Shown: positions 27,741 to 40,805, numbered from the stretch's first letter. The stretch is 64,000 nucleotides of DNA from Halolactibacillus miurensis (GCF_900116255.1 NZ_FPAI01000017.1:1-64000), one strand, 5' to 3'. The notes: generated from the letters alone by a model not told the origin. Translations and numbers: made by a program.

Positions 27741-27769
27741 TTGACAGTTAGATGAGTTTGCGGTATAGG
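27741..27769 (+). promoter_or_regulatory. Proximal rpoB promoter (P2)
   Basis: A perfect TTGACA (27741-27746), a 17-bp spacer and TATAGG (27764-27769). Its predicted start (about 27776) falls inside the terminator that follows. Confidence 0.72.
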
Positions 27770-27802
27770 GCTTAACAAAATTTTTCTTGATTAAGCTTTT
27801 TT
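27770..27802 (+). terminator. Terminator or attenuator in the rpoB leader
   Basis: GCTTAA (27770-27775) pairs with TTAAGC (27791-27796) over 15 bases, followed by TTTTTTG. It would stop P1 transcripts, while P2 transcripts start within its 5' arm and would escape. Confidence 0.7.
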
Positions 27803-27834
27803 GTTTTTTATTCTTGATTTGAGGGGTGAAGCAG

Positions 27835-30800
27835 TTGACAGGTCAACTAGTTCAGTATGGACGACACCGCCAGCGCAGAAGCTACGCACGAATTCATGAG
27901 GTACTTGAATTACCGAATCTAATTGAGATTCAAACAGCTTCTTACCAATGGTTCTTAGACGAAGGTTTACGAGAAATGTTTAAAGATATTTCTCCAATCG
28001 AAGATTTCCAAGGGAATCTATCACTTGAGTTTGTCGATTACAATTTGGGTGAACCAAAGTATTCTGTCGATGAATCAAAAGAGCGCGATGTGACGTATAA
28101 TGCGCCACTTCGGGTAAAAGTCCGATTATTAAATAACGAGACAGGTGAAGTAAAAGAGCAAGAAGTCTTTATGGGTGATTTCCCACTCATGACAGATACC
28201 GGTACATTTATTGTTAACGGTGCGGAGCGTGTTATCGTTTCTCAGCTTGTTCGTTCACCAAGTGTATACTACCACGATAAAATTGATAAGAATGGTAAAC
28301 GTGGTTACGGTGCAACGGTTATTCCTAACCGCGGGGCATGGCTTGAGTTTGAAACAGACGCCAAAGACGTTGTACATGTTCGTATCGATCGTACACGTAA
28401 ATTACCAATTACTGTTCTATTACGGGCATTAGGCTTCGGCACAGATCAAGACATCATTGATTTAATCGGAGATAATGAATATTTACGTAATACATTAGAA
28501 AAAGATAACACAGAGACAACAGAAAAAGCCTTGCTTGAAATCTATGAGCGTCTTCGCCCAGGTGAACCGCCAACAGTAGAGAATGCGAAAAGTTTGCTTG
28601 TATCACGCTTCTTCGATCCAAAACGCTATGACTTAGCGCATGTCGGTCGTTATAAGATGAACAAGAAACTACACATTAAAAACCGTCTCTTTAACCAGAC
28701 ATTAGCCGAAACAATTGCGGACCCTGAAACAGGCGAAATCATCGCTGAAAAAGGTGCGACAATTGATCGTCGTTTACTCAATAAATTGTTACCATTACTT
28801 GAGCGTGAAGAAGACCGCTTAGGTGATATGTATGTCACACCAGAAGAAGGCGTCATTGATCAGGATGTGCGCTTGCAACAAATTAAGATTGTTGACCCAA
28901 CCGACCCAGAAGGAGAGCGTACGTTAAACGTCATCGGTAATGCGATTGTACCAGACGACGTGAAACATATTGCACCAGCAGATATTCTAGCGGCGATTAA
29001 CTACTTCTTTAATATCTTGCATACCGTCGGTTCAACAGATGATATTGACCACTTAGGTAACCGTCGTCTGCGTAATGTTGGGGAGCTCTTACAAAACCAA
29101 TTCCGTATCGGTTTATCACGGATGGAACGTGTAGTACGTGAAAGAATGTCAATCCAAGATACATCTGCGATTACACCGCAACAATTGATCAATATCCGTC
29201 CGGTTATTGCCTCAATTAAAGAGTTCTTTGGTAGCTCGCAGTTATCACAGTTCATGGATCAAACGAATCCACTAGCTGAATTAACGCATAAGCGTCGTTT
29301 GTCTGCCTTAGGGCCTGGTGGTTTAACGAGAGAACGTGCCGGTTTTGAAGTGCGTGACGTTCACTACTCTCACTACGGGCGTATGTGTCCAATTGAAACG
29401 CCAGAGGGACCAAACATCGGCTTGATTAACTCGTTGTCATCATTTGCGAAAGTAAACAAGTTTGGCTTTATTGAAACACCTTACCGCCGTGTTGATACGG
29501 AAACAGGTAAAGTAACCGAAGAATATGATTATTTAACCGCTGATGAAGAAGATAACTACGTTGTTGCTCAGGCGAATGCGCGCCTCGGTGAAGATGGAAG
29601 TTTCTTAGATGAAGAAGTTATTTCTCGTTTCCGCGGTGAAAACAAGAGTGTTGTACGTGAAAAAATTGATTACATGGACGTGTCACCTAAGCAGGTTGTA
29701 TCTGCGGCGACAGCATGTATTCCGTTCTTAGAAAACGATGACTCGAACCGTGCGCTTATGGGTGCGAACATGCAGCGTCAGGCTGTTCCACTTATTCAAC
29801 CACGCTCACCTATTGTTGGTACAGGTATGGAATACGTATCTGGTAAAGACTCAGGTGCTGCTGTTGTTGCGCGTTACGAGGGAATCGTTGAACGCGTCGA
29901 AGCAAAAGAAGTACGTGTCAGACGTATTTCAGTCGTCGATGGACAAGAAGTTAAAGGTGATGTTGATCGCTATAAATTACAAAAATTCATTCGTTCTAAT
30001 CAAGGAACGTGTTATAACCAACGTCCAATCGTTAGTGTTGGTGACCGCGTCACAAAAGGTGAAATCCTAGCGGATGGTCCTTCAATGGAAGACGGAGAAT
30101 TAGCTCTAGGTCAAAACGTCCTCGTTGCGTTTATGACTTGGGATGGTTACAACTACGAGGATGCGATCATTATGAGTGAGCGCCTTGTAAAAGACGACGT
30201 CTATACGTCAATTCATATTGAAGAATATGAATCAGAAGCACGTGATACGAAGCTTGGACCTGAAGAAATCACACGTGATATTCCTAACGTTGGTGAAGAT
30301 GCCTTACGTGACTTAGATGAACGCGGGATTATCCGGGTTGGGGCTGAAGTAGAAGACGGCGACTTGCTTGTTGGTAAAGTAACACCTAAAGGTGTGACGG
30401 AACTTTCAGCAGAGGAACGCCTTCTCCATGCCATTTTCGGTGAAAAAGCACGTGAAGTCCGTGATACATCACTACGTGTTCCGCACGGTGCTGGCGGTAT
30501 TGTCCTTGATGTGAAAATCTTTAACCGTGAAGATGGCGATGAGTTACCACCAGGTGTGAACCAGTTGGTGCGTGTCTACATCGTTCAAAAGCGTAAGATT
30601 CACGAAGGTGATAAGATGGCGGGGCGTCACGGTAACAAAGGTGTTATCTCACGTATCTTGCCAGAAGAAGATATGCCTTACTTACCAGACGGTACACCAG
30701 TTGATATCATGCTTAACCCACTAGGGGTACCATCACGTATGAATATCGGACAAGTATTAGAGTTACACCTGGGTATGGCTGCACGTCAACTCGGTATTCA

Positions 30801-31371
30801 TGTAGCAACGCCAGTATTTGATGGGGCAACAGAGGAAGATGTCTGGGAGACGATCGAAGAAGCTGGTATGTCACGTGATGCGAAAACCATTCTTTATGAT
30901 GGACGTTCAGGTGAAGCTTTTGATAACCGTGTATCTGTTGGGGTTATGTATATGATCAAACTCGCGCACATGGTTGATGATAAACTTCACGCCCGTTCAA
31001 CCGGTCCATATTCACTTGTTACTCAACAGCCACTTGGTGGTAAAGCGCAGTTCGGTGGACAGCGTTTTGGTGAGATGGAGGTATGGGCACTTGAAGCATA
31101 TGGTGCTGCTTACACATTGCAAGAGATTTTAACAGTAAAATCCGATGATGTTGTTGGTCGTGTGAAAACATACGAAGCAATCGTTAAGGGCGAAAACATT
31201 CCTGAACCAGGTATCCCTGAATCATTCAAAGTATTGATCAAAGAGTTACAGAGTTTAGGTATGGATGTGAAGATGTTGTCAGCAGACGAACAAGAAATCG
31301 AACTGCGTGACATTGAAGATGAGGACGATACCTCACAAGAACAATTTAATTTAGAACTTGAAGAAAAGTAA
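27835..31371 (+). CDS. rpoB: RNA polymerase beta subunit
   Basis: 1,178 residues, near-identical in layout to B. subtilis RpoB. The rifampicin region ([25 protein letters not shown]) has the wild-type residues. The catalytic-site segment [11 protein letters not shown] and the C-terminal [10 protein letters not shown]-type block are present. UUG 27835 is chosen because GAGGGGTG sits 6-8 bases upstream and the protein then starts (M)[11 protein letters not shown] as in B. subtilis; a GTG 9 bases earlier overlaps the Shine-Dalgarno. The C-terminal tail is shorter than in B. subtilis. Confidence 0.98.
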   Translation: MTGQLVQYGRHRQRRSYARIHEVLELPNLIEIQTASYQWFLDEGLREMFKDISPIEDFQGNLSLEFVDYNLGEPKYSVDESKERDVTYNAPLRVKVRLLNNETGEVKEQEVFMGDFPLMTDTGTFIVNGAERVIVSQLVRSPSVYYHDKIDKNGKRGYGATVIPNRGAWLEFETDAKDVVHVRIDRTRKLPITVLLRALGFGTDQDIIDLIGDNEYLRNTLEKDNTETTEKALLEIYERLRPGEPPTVENAKSLLVSRFFDPKRYDLAHVGRYKMNKKLHIKNRLFNQTLAETIADPETGEIIAEKGATIDRRLLNKLLPLLEREEDRLGDMYVTPEEGVIDQDVRLQQIKIVDPTDPEGERTLNVIGNAIVPDDVKHIAPADILAAINYFFNILHTVGSTDDIDHLGNRRLRNVGELLQNQFRIGLSRMERVVRERMSIQDTSAITPQQLINIRPVIASIKEFFGSSQLSQFMDQTNPLAELTHKRRLSALGPGGLTRERAGFEVRDVHYSHYGRMCPIETPEGPNIGLINSLSSFAKVNKFGFIETPYRRVDTETGKVTEEYDYLTADEEDNYVVAQANARLGEDGSFLDEEVISRFRGENKSVVREKIDYMDVSPKQVVSAATACIPFLENDDSNRALMGANMQRQAVPLIQPRSPIVGTGMEYVSGKDSGAAVVARYEGIVERVEAKEVRVRRISVVDGQEVKGDVDRYKLQKFIRSNQGTCYNQRPIVSVGDRVTKGEILADGPSMEDGELALGQNVLVAFMTWDGYNYEDAIIMSERLVKDDVYTSIHIEEYESEARDTKLGPEEITRDIPNVGEDALRDLDERGIIRVGAEVEDGDLLVGKVTPKGVTELSAEERLLHAIFGEKAREVRDTSLRVPHGAGGIVLDVKIFNREDGDELPPGVNQLVRVYIVQKRKIHEGDKMAGRHGNKGVISRILPEEDMPYLPDGTPVDIMLNPLGVPSRMNIGQVLELHLGMAARQLGIHVATPVFDGATEEDVWETIEEAGMSRDAKTILYDGRSGEAFDNRVSVGVMYMIKLAHMVDDKLHARSTGPYSLVTQQPLGGKAQFGGQRFGEMEVWALEAYGAAYTLQEILTVKSDDVVGRVKTYEAIVKGENIPEPGIPESFKVLIKELQSLGMDVKMLSADEQEIELRDIEDEDDTSQEQFNLELEEK

Positions 31372-31442
31372 GGTCGTTTAGATACTGTTTAATGGCCTAG
31401 CCATCGCTAGGCCTACCACATACTAAAAGGGAGGTAGACCCC

Positions 31443-34400
31443 TTGCTAGATGTAAATAATTTCGAATTTATGAAAATAGGTTTGGCATCACCAGACAAAA
31501 TTCGGTCATGGTCATTTGGGGAAGTTAAAAAGCCAGAAACGATTAACTATCGTACGTTAAAACCAGAAAAAGATGGTTTATTCTGTGAGAGAATTTTCGG
31601 TCCAACGAAGGACTGGGAATGTCACTGTGGAAAGTACAAACGTGTCCGTTATAAAGGTGTTGTTTGTGACCGTTGTGGTGTAGAAGTCACAAAGGCAAAA
31701 GTACGTCGTGAACGTATGGGTCACATTGAACTCGCCGCACCTGTATCACATATTTGGTACTTTAAAGGGATTCCGAGTCGTATGGGACTTGTCCTTGATA
31801 TGTCACCGCGTGCGCTTGAAGAAGTTATTTACTTTGCGGCTTATATAGTGACAGATGCTGGTGATACAGCACTTGAAAAGAAACAATTGTTATCTGAAAG
31901 AGAATATCGTGCGTACCGTGATAAGTACGGACAAAGTTTCCAGGCGCAAATGGGCGCAGAAGCGGTCAAAAAAATCTTACAAGATTTAGACTTAGACAAA
32001 GAAGCAGATATGCTTCGTGAAGAGTTAAAATCAGCTCAAGGTCAACGTCGTACGCGTGCGATTAAACGTTTAGAAGTCGTTGAAGCGTTTAGACATTCTG
32101 GTAATGATCCTTCATGGATGGTTTTAGATGTCTTGCCAATCATTCCGCCGGAACTACGTCCAATGGTTCAGCTTGATGGCGGACGTTTTGCGACATCAGA
32201 CTTAAACGACTTATATCGTCGTGTGATTAACCGTAACAATCGTTTGAAGCGTCTATTAGATTTGGGTGCACCAACGATTATTGTACAAAATGAGAAGCGT
32301 ATGCTTCAAGAAGCTGTGGATGCCTTAATTGACAATGGTCGCCGTGGCCGTCCAGTAACTGGACCAGGTAACCGTCCGTTAAAATCGCTATCCCATATGC
32401 TTAAAGGTAAGCAAGGGCGTTTCCGTCAAAACTTATTAGGTAAACGTGTCGACTATTCAGGTCGTTCGGTTATCGTTGTTGGACCAAACTTGAAGATGTA
32501 TCAGTGTGGTTTACCGAAAGAAATGGCGGTTGAATTGTTCAAGCCGTTTATTATGAGAGAACTCGTTGAGCGTGGTCTTGCGCACAACATTAAATCAGCT
32601 AAACGTAAGATTGAACGCCTGCATGATGAGATTTGGGAAGTATTAGAGGATGTTATTAGAGAACACCCAGTACTCCTAAACCGTGCCCCAACGCTTCACC
32701 GTTTAGGTATTCAAGCGTTCGAGCCAACCCTTGTTGAGGGGCGTGCGATTCGTTTGCACCCATTAGTATGTACAGCGTATAACGCTGACTTTGATGGTGA
32801 CCAGATGGCTGTTCACGTACCGTTATCGGCAGAAGCTCAGGCAGAAGCGCGCATTTTAATGCTAGCAGCACAAAATATTCTTAACCCGAAAGATGGTAAG
32901 CCGGTTGTTACACCATCACAGGATATGGTATTAGGTAACTATTACTTAACCTTAGAACGTGAAGGAGCAATTGGTGAAGGGTTGATCGTGAAAGATATGG
33001 ATGAAGCGATGATTGCGTATCAAAATGGTTATGTTCATTTACACACGCGTATTGCCGTTCAAGCATCATCACTCAATAACCCAAGGTTTACTGAAGAGCA
33101 AAATAGCCAATTGTTGTTAACGACAGTCGGTAAATTAATCTTTAATTCAATCTTACCACCATCATTCCCATATATGAATGAACCGACGATGCACAATTTA
33201 GAGGTAGAAACGCCTGCGCATTACTTTGTACCAAAAGGGACAAATGTAAAAGAAGAAATTCAAAAGCGTGAACGTATCTTACCATTTAAGAAAGGGATCT
33301 TAGGGGATATCATTGCTGAAGTGTTTAAGAAATTCAAGATTAGTGAAACATCTAAGATGCTTGACCGTATGAAGGACTTAGGTTTCAAATACTCTACAAA
33401 AGCCGGTATCACTGTAGGTGTTGCTGACATCGTTGTACTTGAAGAGAAGAAAGAAATCCTTGAAGAAGCACAAACGAAAGTAGATAAAGTTATGAAACAA
33501 TTCCGTCGTGGTCTGATCACAGAAGATGAACGCTATGAACGCGTTATTTCTATCTGGTCACAAGCGAAAGATGTTATTCAAGAGAAATTGATGAAATCAC
33601 TTAGCCACCGTAACCCAATCTTTATGATGAGTGACTCTGGTGCCCGTGGTAACGCATCGAACTTTACGCAACTTGCTGGTATGCGTGGTCTGATGGCCAA
33701 CCCGGCTGGTCGTATTATCGAGTTACCGATTAAGTCCAGTTTCCGTGAAGGTTTAACGGTCTTAGAATACTTTATTTCAACTCACGGTGCGCGTAAAGGT
33801 CTTGCCGATACCGCCCTGAAGACAGCCGACTCTGGTTACTTAACCCGTCGTCTCGTTGATGTTGCTCAAGATGTCATTATCCGTGAAGATGATTGTCACA
33901 CTGACCGTGGTCTTCCGGTGCAGGCGATTACTGAAGGAACCGAGATTATCGAGCCATTAATTGACCGTTTAATTGGTCGTACAGCATTTGAGACGGTGAA
34001 ACATCCTGAAACAGGTGCGGTAATGATTGAGAAGAATGAGGTCATTAATGAGGATACTGCCCGTCTTATCGACGAAGCTGGTATCGACGAAGTCCTTATT
34101 CGTACAGTCTTTACATGTAACACGAAACATGGTGCGTGTAAGAAGTGTTACGGACGTAACCTTGCGACGGGTCAAGAGGTTGAAGTTGGGGAAGCTGTTG
34201 GTATTATCGCCGCTCAATCAATTGGTGAGCCTGGTACACAGTTAACAATGCGTACATTCCACACCGGTGGTGTAGCGGGTAGTGATATCACACAAGGTTT
34301 ACCGCGTATCCAAGAGATCTTTGAAGCGCGTAATCCGAAAGGTCAAGCGCTCATCAGTGAAATCGAAGGTACAGTGACAGATATTACTGAAGTAAAAGAT

Positions 34401-35060
34401 AAACAAGAAATTGTTGTTCAAGGTATCATTGAACCACGTACGTATACCGTTCCTTACGGTGCGCGCGTGAAGGTGGAAATTGGGGATGAGGTTGTTTCTG
34501 GTGAAGCTCTCACAGAAGGTTCAATTGATCCAAAAGAGTTACTGAAGTTCCAAGGTGTAGACGGTGTTCAGTCGTATCTCCTTAAAGAGGTGCAAAAAGT
34601 ATACCGTATGCAAGGGGTGGAAATTGGCGACAAGCACGTTGAGGTCATGGTACGTCAAATGTTGCGTAAAGTACGTGTCACAGAGTCTGGTAATACAGAT
34701 GTTTTACCAGGTGCCTTACTTGAAATTCACCAATTTAAAGATGCGAATAAGAAAGCGTTAATGAATGGTGATGAGCCAGCTGTTGGACGCCCAGTCTTAC
34801 TCGGTATTACAAAAGCTTCACTTGAAACTGACTCATTCTTATCTGCCGCATCATTCCAAGAAACAACACGGGTATTAACGGATGCAGCAATCAAAGGAAA
34901 ACGCGATGAATTACTCGGCCTTAAAGAGAATGTCATCATCGGTAAGCTTGTGCCTGCAGGTACAGGGATGCAACGTTACCGCAAGATCCAAGCGCAGACA
35001 GAAATACCGGTAGTGAATGTAGTAGAAGAAGAAACAGAAGCGAAAGAAACGATTGAATAA
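31443..35060 (+). CDS. rpoC: RNA polymerase beta' subunit
   Basis: 1,205 residues. It has the N-terminal zinc ribbon CHCGKY-CDRCGVE, the active-site magnesium motif [12 protein letters not shown], and the bridge-helix and trigger-loop region [18 protein letters not shown] and [11 protein letters not shown]. The start is UUG with GGGAGG upstream, and the N-terminus [19 protein letters not shown] agrees with B. subtilis. About 70 bases separate it from rpoB. No terminator was recognised after it. Confidence 0.98.
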   Translation: MLDVNNFEFMKIGLASPDKIRSWSFGEVKKPETINYRTLKPEKDGLFCERIFGPTKDWECHCGKYKRVRYKGVVCDRCGVEVTKAKVRRERMGHIELAAPVSHIWYFKGIPSRMGLVLDMSPRALEEVIYFAAYIVTDAGDTALEKKQLLSEREYRAYRDKYGQSFQAQMGAEAVKKILQDLDLDKEADMLREELKSAQGQRRTRAIKRLEVVEAFRHSGNDPSWMVLDVLPIIPPELRPMVQLDGGRFATSDLNDLYRRVINRNNRLKRLLDLGAPTIIVQNEKRMLQEAVDALIDNGRRGRPVTGPGNRPLKSLSHMLKGKQGRFRQNLLGKRVDYSGRSVIVVGPNLKMYQCGLPKEMAVELFKPFIMRELVERGLAHNIKSAKRKIERLHDEIWEVLEDVIREHPVLLNRAPTLHRLGIQAFEPTLVEGRAIRLHPLVCTAYNADFDGDQMAVHVPLSAEAQAEARILMLAAQNILNPKDGKPVVTPSQDMVLGNYYLTLEREGAIGEGLIVKDMDEAMIAYQNGYVHLHTRIAVQASSLNNPRFTEEQNSQLLLTTVGKLIFNSILPPSFPYMNEPTMHNLEVETPAHYFVPKGTNVKEEIQKRERILPFKKGILGDIIAEVFKKFKISETSKMLDRMKDLGFKYSTKAGITVGVADIVVLEEKKEILEEAQTKVDKVMKQFRRGLITEDERYERVISIWSQAKDVIQEKLMKSLSHRNPIFMMSDSGARGNASNFTQLAGMRGLMANPAGRIIELPIKSSFREGLTVLEYFISTHGARKGLADTALKTADSGYLTRRLVDVAQDVIIREDDCHTDRGLPVQAITEGTEIIEPLIDRLIGRTAFETVKHPETGAVMIEKNEVINEDTARLIDEAGIDEVLIRTVFTCNTKHGACKKCYGRNLATGQEVEVGEAVGIIAAQSIGEPGTQLTMRTFHTGGVAGSDITQGLPRIQEIFEARNPKGQALISEIEGTVTDITEVKDKQEIVVQGIIEPRTYTVPYGARVKVEIGDEVVSGEALTEGSIDPKELLKFQGVDGVQSYLLKEVQKVYRMQGVEIGDKHVEVMVRQMLRKVRVTESGNTDVLPGALLEIHQFKDANKKALMNGDEPAVGRPVLLGITKASLETDSFLSAASFQETTRVLTDAAIKGKRDELLGLKENVIIGKLVPAGTGMQRYRKIQAQTEIPVVNVVEEETEAKETIE

Positions 35061-35141
35061 ATGGTATTAAGGTAAAACGAAGGGCCCTTGAATTCGTGCT
35101 ACGCGCTGATGAAAATAGTTGTCGAACTTTTATATTTTGAG

Positions 35142-35171
35142 TTGACAATTACTTTTCATACGTGGTACTAT
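35142..35171 (+). promoter_or_regulatory. Sigma-A promoter of the L7Ae-type gene and str operon
   Basis: TTGACA (35142-35147), an 18-bp spacer and TACTAT (35166-35171), 46 bases before the next ATG. Confidence 0.8.
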
Positions 35172-35216
35172 ATTCAAGGTGCTTCTGTTACCTTCATGGC
35201 TTTGGAGGATATGTAA

Positions 35217-35468
35217 ATGTCTTATGAAAAAGTTACCCAAGCTAAAAATCAATTAGTTGTTGGTACAAAACAAACAATTAAAGCGATTAAGAGCGGGCAC
35301 GTAGAAGAAGTGATCATTGCATCGGATGTTGATCCGTTCATGATTGAGAAACTTCTACAGCTAGTAGAAAAAATGGATATTCCGTATACAATGGTGGACT
35401 CTAAGATTAAACTTGGGAAAGCTTGCGGAATTGAAGTAGGAACAGCAGCCGTAGCGATAAAGCAATAG
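35217..35468 (+). CDS. rplGB: L7Ae-family RNA-binding protein YbxF
   Basis: 83 residues, L7Ae/L30e fold: NQLVVGTKQTIKAIKSGHVEEVIIASDVDP and the closing KLGKACGIEVGTAAVAI, which forms part of the kink-turn binding face. B. subtilis YbxF binds kink-turn RNA and associates with ribosomes. It has the conserved position between rpoC and rpsL. TTTGGAGGAT before the ATG fits. A perfect hairpin without a T-run (TGAATTAAC/GTTAATTCA, 35477-35497) follows. Confidence 0.93.
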   Translation: MSYEKVTQAKNQLVVGTKQTIKAIKSGHVEEVIIASDVDPFMIEKLLQLVEKMDIPYTMVDSKIKLGKACGIEVGTAAVAIKQ

Positions 35469-35577
35469 AGTTTTGGTGAATTAACGGTGTTAATTCATGA
35501 AAACTTTGTTTTTTGCTTATAAATGAACCACCTGGATGTGTGGTATTACAAAAAGTAATGAGAGGAGGAAAAAAGTT

Positions 35578-35997
35578 ATGCCAACTATTAATCAATTAGT
35601 CCGTAAAGGTCGTGTGTCTAAGTCTAAAAAATCTGACTCACCAGCTTTGAATAAAGGTTATAACAGTTTCAAAAAGTCACTGACTAACCAATCATCTCCA
35701 CAAAAGCGCGGTGTTTGTACACGTGTAGGTACATTAACGCCTAAGAAACCGAACTCGGCCCTACGTAAGTATGCGCGTGTTCGTTTAACTAACGGTATTG
35801 AAGTTACAGCATATATCCCTGGTATTGGTCACAACCTACAAGAGCACAGTGTTGTTCTTATCCGTGGGGGACGTGTAAAAGATTTACCTGGTGTGCGCTA
35901 CCATATCGTTCGTGGTGCATTAGATACTGCTGGTGTTGATGGACGTATGCAAGGTCGTTCTAAATACGGTACGAAGCGTCCAAAAGAGAAAAAGTAA
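35578..35997 (+). CDS. rpsL: 30S ribosomal protein S12
   Basis: 139 residues. The decoding-site loops KKPNSALRK and [13 protein letters not shown] keep the lysines whose change gives streptomycin resistance in other bacteria, so the sequence is wild type. ATG 35578 ([12 protein letters not shown]) follows AGAGGAGG; an in-frame start 42 bases upstream was rejected. First gene of the rpsL-rpsG-fusA-tuf group. Confidence 0.98.
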   Translation: MPTINQLVRKGRVSKSKKSDSPALNKGYNSFKKSLTNQSSPQKRGVCTRVGTLTPKKPNSALRKYARVRLTNGIEVTAYIPGIGHNLQEHSVVLIRGGRVKDLPGVRYHIVRGALDTAGVDGRMQGRSKYGTKRPKEKK

Positions 35998-36042
35998 TGA
36001 ATGTTTAATAATAACTATAAATAGATGAAAGGAGGTTAGACT

Positions 36043-36513
36043 ATGCCACGTAAAGGTCCTGTAGCTAAACGTGATGTCTTACCTGATCCGTTACACAACT
36101 CTAAACTTGTTACTCGTTTAATCAACCAAATGATGGTTGACGGTAAAAGAGGTAAGTCACAAAAAATTCTTTATTCAGCATTCGATCTTGTTCAAGAACG
36201 TAGCGGTCAACCTGCGATTGAAGTATTCGAACAAGCAATGAAAAATGTTATGCCTGTACTTGAAGTACGTGCTCGCCGTGTTGGTGGTTCTAACTACCAA
36301 GTACCAGTTGAAGTACGTCCAGAGCGTCGTCAAGCTTTAGGTCTTCGTTACATTGTGAACTACTCTCGCTTACGCGGAGAAAAAACAATGGAAGAACGCC
36401 TAGCAAACGAAATTCTTGATGCATCTAACAACACTGGTGCAGCAGTTAAGAAACGTGAAGACATGCATAAAATGGCTGAAGCGAATAAAGCATTTGCTCA
36501 CTATCGTTGGTAA
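36043..36513 (+). CDS. rpsG: 30S ribosomal protein S7
   Basis: 156 residues with [21 protein letters not shown], the family hallmark. It nucleates the 30S head and contacts the E-site tRNA and mRNA. AAAGGAGG before the ATG. It is the usual translational repressor of the str operon in E. coli; whether the same holds here is not known. Confidence 0.98.
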   Translation: MPRKGPVAKRDVLPDPLHNSKLVTRLINQMMVDGKRGKSQKILYSAFDLVQERSGQPAIEVFEQAMKNVMPVLEVRARRVGGSNYQVPVEVRPERRQALGLRYIVNYSRLRGEKTMEERLANEILDASNNTGAAVKKREDMHKMAEANKAFAHYRW

Positions 36514-36601
36514 TCTGATTTGGTTTGTTCCTATGAACAAACCAGCTTAGGTTCACTTGTTAATAATAAACTAGATTGAAATAAAGGAAGGAGAAACACA
36601 T

Positions 36602-38680
36602 ATGCCTAGAGAATTCTCCTTGGAGAATACGCGTAATATCGGAATCATGGCTCACATCGATGCCGGTAAAACAACAACTACTGAGCGTATTTTATTCTAC
36701 ACAGGTCGTATCCACAAAATTGGTGAAACGCACGAAGGTGCTTCACAAATGGACTGGATGGAACAAGAGCAAGAGCGTGGTATCACTATTACCTCTGCTG
36801 CAACAACTGCTCAGTGGAAAGGTCACCGAATTAACATTATCGATACACCAGGACACGTGGACTTCACTGTAGAGGTAGAACGTTCACTTCGTGTACTTGA
36901 TGGTGCGGTAACTGTACTTGATGCTCAATCAGGTGTAGAACCACAAACTGAAACAGTTTGGCGCCAAGCGACTACATACGGGGTACCTCGTATTGTATTC
37001 ATCAACAAAATGGATAAAACAGGTGCAGACTTCCTATACTCAGTCGGTACATTAAAAGACCGTCTTGGGGCGAATGCGCACCCAGTTCAATATCCAATTG
37101 GTGCTGAAGATGATTTTAACGGAATTATTGACCTTGTTTCTATGGAAGCCTACTTCTATGAAGATGATTTAGGTACCCGTGCAGAAGCAAAAGAAATTCC
37201 TGAAGATCTTAAAGATCAAGCAGAAGAACTTCGTCAAGGTCTAATTGAAGCTGTTGCTGAATTAGATGAAGATATGATGATGCGTTATCTTGAAGGTGAA
37301 GAGTTTACTGAAGATGAAATCAAAGCAGCGATTCGTAAAGCGACGCTTTCTGTTGAGTTCTACCCAGTCTTCGTAGGTTCTGCCTTCAAGAATAAAGGTG
37401 TTCAATTAATGATTGATGGTGTAGTAGATTACTTGCCATCACCACTTGACATCGAAGCAATCGAAGGGATTGTTCCTGAAACTGATGAAGCCATTCAACG
37501 TCATGCGGATGATTCAGAACCGTTCTCAGCTTTAGCGTTTAAAGTTGCGACAGATCCATTCGTAGGTAAACTTACTTTCTTCCGTGTATACTCTGGTACA
37601 TTAAAGGCTGGTTCTTATGTACAAAACTCTTCTAAAGGTAAACGTGAACGTGTAGGTCGTATCCTACAAATGCACGCTAACTCACGTGAAGAAATTTCAG
37701 AAGTATACGCTGGCGATATTGCTGGTGCGGTAGGTTTAAAAGATACAAGTACTGGCGATACTCTATGTGATGAGAAGGAACTTGTTATCTTAGAATCAAT
37801 GGAATTCCCAGAACCGGTTATTTCTGTAGCTATTGAACCAAAATCTAAAGCAGACCAAGACAAAATGTCAATTGCATTAGGTAAATTAGCTGAAGAGGAT
37901 CCAACATTCAGAACAGAAACAAACATTGAAACGGGACAAACAATCATCTCTGGTATGGGTGAATTACACCTTGATATCATTGTTGATCGTATGAGACGTG
38001 AATTTAAAGTTGAAGCTAACGTTGGTGCTCCTCAAGTATCTTACCGTGAAACATTCCGTGGATCTGCGGAAGTTGAAGGTAAGTTCGTCCGCCAATCAGG
38101 TGGTCGTGGACAGTATGGTCACGTTTGGGTTAAGTTTGAGCCAAACGAAGAAGGTGCTGGATTCGAATTCGTTAACAACATCGTTGGTGGTGTCGTTCCT
38201 CGTGAATACGTACCAGCTGTTGAGTCAGGTATTAAAGAGTCATTGGAAAACGGTGTTTTAGCTGGTTATCCATTGATCGACGTTAAAGCGACACTTTACG
38301 ATGGTTCTTACCACGATGTCGACTCTAACGAAACAGCGTTTAAAGTAGCGGCTTCTATGGCGCTTAAGAACGCGAAAAACAAATGTAATCCTGTTATTCT
38401 TGAGCCAATGATGAGTGTTGAAATCGTTATTCCTGAAGAATACATGGGTGATATCATGGGTGATGTAACATCACGCCGTGGACGTGTGGATGGTATGGAA
38501 GCACGTGGTACAGCACAAGTTGTTCGCGCCTATGTTCCATTATCAGAAATGTTCGGTTATGCGACTGCATTACGTTCAAACACACAAGGTCGTGGTACTT
38601 ACACGATGACATTTGATCATTACGAAGAAGTACCTAAGAGTATTTCTGAAGAAATCATCAAGAAAAATACTGGACAATAA
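36602..38680 (+). CDS. fusA: Elongation factor G
   Basis: 692 residues with GTPase motifs AHIDAGKTT (about 17-25), DTPGH and NKMD, then domains II-V through the C-terminal [13 protein letters not shown]. It catalyses ribosome translocation and, with RRF, ribosome recycling. AGGAAGGAGA lies before the ATG. Full length with no disrupted motif. Confidence 0.98.
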   Translation: MPREFSLENTRNIGIMAHIDAGKTTTTERILFYTGRIHKIGETHEGASQMDWMEQEQERGITITSAATTAQWKGHRINIIDTPGHVDFTVEVERSLRVLDGAVTVLDAQSGVEPQTETVWRQATTYGVPRIVFINKMDKTGADFLYSVGTLKDRLGANAHPVQYPIGAEDDFNGIIDLVSMEAYFYEDDLGTRAEAKEIPEDLKDQAEELRQGLIEAVAELDEDMMMRYLEGEEFTEDEIKAAIRKATLSVEFYPVFVGSAFKNKGVQLMIDGVVDYLPSPLDIEAIEGIVPETDEAIQRHADDSEPFSALAFKVATDPFVGKLTFFRVYSGTLKAGSYVQNSSKGKRERVGRILQMHANSREEISEVYAGDIAGAVGLKDTSTGDTLCDEKELVILESMEFPEPVISVAIEPKSKADQDKMSIALGKLAEEDPTFRTETNIETGQTIISGMGELHLDIIVDRMRREFKVEANVGAPQVSYRETFRGSAEVEGKFVRQSGGRGQYGHVWVKFEPNEEGAGFEFVNNIVGGVVPREYVPAVESGIKESLENGVLAGYPLIDVKATLYDGSYHDVDSNETAFKVAASMALKNAKNKCNPVILEPMMSVEIVIPEEYMGDIMGDVTSRRGRVDGMEARGTAQVVRAYVPLSEMFGYATALRSNTQGRGTYTMTFDHYEEVPKSISEEIIKKNTGQ

Positions 38681-38709
38681 TTGATTTTTTTCGCAATTTA
38701 AAGTATAAC
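38681..38709 (+). promoter_or_regulatory. Putative sigma-A promoter of tuf
   Basis: TTGATT (38681-38686) immediately after the fusA stop, a 17-bp spacer and TATAAC (38704-38709). Its -10 touches the start of the inverted repeat that follows. Confidence 0.65.
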
Positions 38710-38757
38710 TTGTATTGTAAGCTTCATTACTAAGGTAATGAAGCGAACAATACAAGT
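38708..38757 (+). repeat. Long two-part inverted repeat upstream of tuf
   Basis: ACTTGTATTGT (38708-38718) pairs with ACAATACAAGT (38747-38757), and inside it GCTTCATTAC (38721-38730) pairs with GTAATGAAGC (38735-38744); only AA and GA face each other between the two helices. The loop is TAAG. No T-run follows, so it is not a standard terminator. The 21 paired positions make it the longest hairpin in the window. Confidence 0.85.
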
Positions 38758-38796
38758 AAATAATAAAAACAATTTATTTTTAGGAGGAATTATATA

Positions 38797-39987
38797 ATGG
38801 GTAAAGAAAAATTTGACCGCTCAAAAGACCACGTTAACGTTGGTACAATCGGACACGTTGACCATGGTAAAACAACTTTAACTGCAGCAATCTCTACTGT
38901 ATTACACAACAAATCTGGTTTCGGTACAGCAATGGCTTACGACCAAATCGATGGTGCGCCAGAAGAACGTGAACGTGGGATCACAATCTCAACTGCACAC
39001 GTTGAGTACGAAACTGATACGCGTCACTATGCACACGTAGACTGCCCAGGACACGCTGACTATGTTAAAAACATGATCACTGGTGCTGCACAAATGGATG
39101 GTGCGATCTTAGTAGTATCTGCTGCTGATGGTCCAATGCCACAAACTCGTGAGCACATCTTACTTTCTCGTCAAGTAGGTGTACCTGCTATTGTTGTATT
39201 CTTAAACAAATGTGACATGGTAGACGACGAAGAACTTCTTGAATTAGTAGAAATGGAAGTTCGTGACCTATTATCTGAGTATGACTTCCCAGGTGATGAT
39301 GTACCAGTCATCAAAGGTTCAGCTCTTAAAGCACTTGAAGGCGAAGAGCAATATGTAAATGCTATTTATGAACTAATGGATGCTGTTGATGAGTATATCC
39401 CTCGTCCAGACCGTGACGTTGAAAAGCCATTCATGATGCCAGTTGAGGACGTATTCTCAATCACTGGTCGTGGTACTGTAGCTACAGGACGTGTTGAGCG
39501 TGGTGTAGTTAAAGTTGGTGACGAAATCGAAATCATCGGTCTTGCTGAAGAGCCATCTAAAACTACTGTAACAGGTGTTGAGATGTTCCGTAAGCTTCTT
39601 GATTATGCTGAAGCTGGTGACAACATTGGTGCGTTACTACGTGGTGTTGCTCGTGAAGACATCAACCGTGGTCAAGTACTTGCTAAGCCAGGTACAATCA
39701 CTCCACATACAACTTTCCAAGCGGAAGTTTATGTATTATCAAAAGAAGAAGGTGGACGTCATACGCCATTCTTCGATAACTACCGTCCACAGTTCTACTT
39801 CCGTACAACTGACGTAACTGGTATAATCCGTCTTCCTGAAGGCGTTGAAATGGTTATGCCTGGTGACAACGTAGAAATGACTGTAGAATTAATCTCACCA
39901 ATCGCTATTGAAGAAGGTACTAAGTTCTCTATCCGTGAGGGTGGCCGTACTGTAGGCGCTGGTGTTGTAGCAACAATCACTAAGTAA
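38797..39987 (+). CDS. tuf: Elongation factor Tu
   Basis: 396 residues with [14 protein letters not shown] and NKCD GTPase motifs and the two beta-barrel domains. It delivers aminoacyl-tRNA to the ribosome. TAGGAGGAA before the ATG. Codon use is highly biased, as expected for one of the most abundant proteins. A strong terminator follows, ending the str operon. Confidence 0.98.
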   Translation: MGKEKFDRSKDHVNVGTIGHVDHGKTTLTAAISTVLHNKSGFGTAMAYDQIDGAPEERERGITISTAHVEYETDTRHYAHVDCPGHADYVKNMITGAAQMDGAILVVSAADGPMPQTREHILLSRQVGVPAIVVFLNKCDMVDDEELLELVEMEVRDLLSEYDFPGDDVPVIKGSALKALEGEEQYVNAIYELMDAVDEYIPRPDRDVEKPFMMPVEDVFSITGRGTVATGRVERGVVKVGDEIEIIGLAEEPSKTTVTGVEMFRKLLDYAEAGDNIGALLRGVAREDINRGQVLAKPGTITPHTTFQAEVYVLSKEEGGRHTPFFDNYRPQFYFRTTDVTGIIRLPEGVEMVMPGDNVEMTVELISPIAIEEGTKFSIREGGRTVGAGVVATITK

Positions 39988-40008
39988 GTTTTACTTACTT
40001 TCATAAAG

Positions 40009-40039
40009 AAAAGGTAGCACTTCGGTGCTGCCTTTTTTT
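40009..40039 (+). terminator. Terminator after tuf
   Basis: AAAGGTAGCAC, a TTCG loop, then GTGCTGCCTTT and a T-run: a strong, stable terminator. Confidence 0.97.
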
Positions 40040-40333
40040 ATTTGGGAAGTTTTACGTCAGGTAGAGTGGGTGTTGCTCATCGCATTGCTTCTATTATATA
40101 GATCTAGGGATAGACGATTAAAGCAGAGAAAGATAAGATGGTTATATTCATAAAAATCAAGCACTATAATAATGGGCTAGAACACAGTGCAAAAAGAAAT
40201 AGAATACTAGCGAAGAAACAATGAAAATGGCTCATTTGAAATTTGACGTGGGTGCCTTTGAAACGGTGATGTGTCAATGAAAGCGCCCGCTAAAAAAACT
40301 ATGAAAAAAAGTTGATATTTTTGTTGTTTTCCC
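40040..40333 (+). other. Intergenic region without recognised gene
   Basis: About 290 AT-rich bases between the tuf terminator and the S10 promoter. No frame with a ribosome-binding site, no tRNA and no convincing hairpin was seen. Confidence 0.6.
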
Positions 40334-40362
40334 TTGCAATCGGGGTTGTTATTCTATATAAT
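40334..40362 (+). promoter_or_regulatory. Sigma-A promoter of the S10-spc-alpha operon
   Basis: TTGCAA (40334-40339), a 17-bp spacer and a perfect TATAAT (40357-40362). The leader to rpsJ is about 125 bases, with a block GGCACACCCGGCCCCTTTGCC (40405-40425) resembling the S10 leaders of other Bacilli. Confidence 0.9.
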
Positions 40363-40472
40363 GAACAATGTTGGTCATTAAAGGCGATGATGTGGAAGGT
40401 TGTTGGCACACCCGGCCCCTTTGCCATGGGTAAGGTAGCTTAGAAATTTCCGCGGAGAATGTCTATTATTAA

Positions 40473-40805
<333 letters not shown>

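Noticed and set aside
29215-29320. rpoB rifampicin region checked for resistance changes
   Set aside because: The residues at the classic positions are wild type.
35700-35900. rpsL checked for streptomycin-resistance changes
   Set aside because: Both key lysines (KPNS and RVKDLPG loops) are retained.
37615-37980. Minus-strand open frame of 121 codons opposite fusA
   Set aside because: Antisense shadow of a highly expressed gene, with no start signal or family match.
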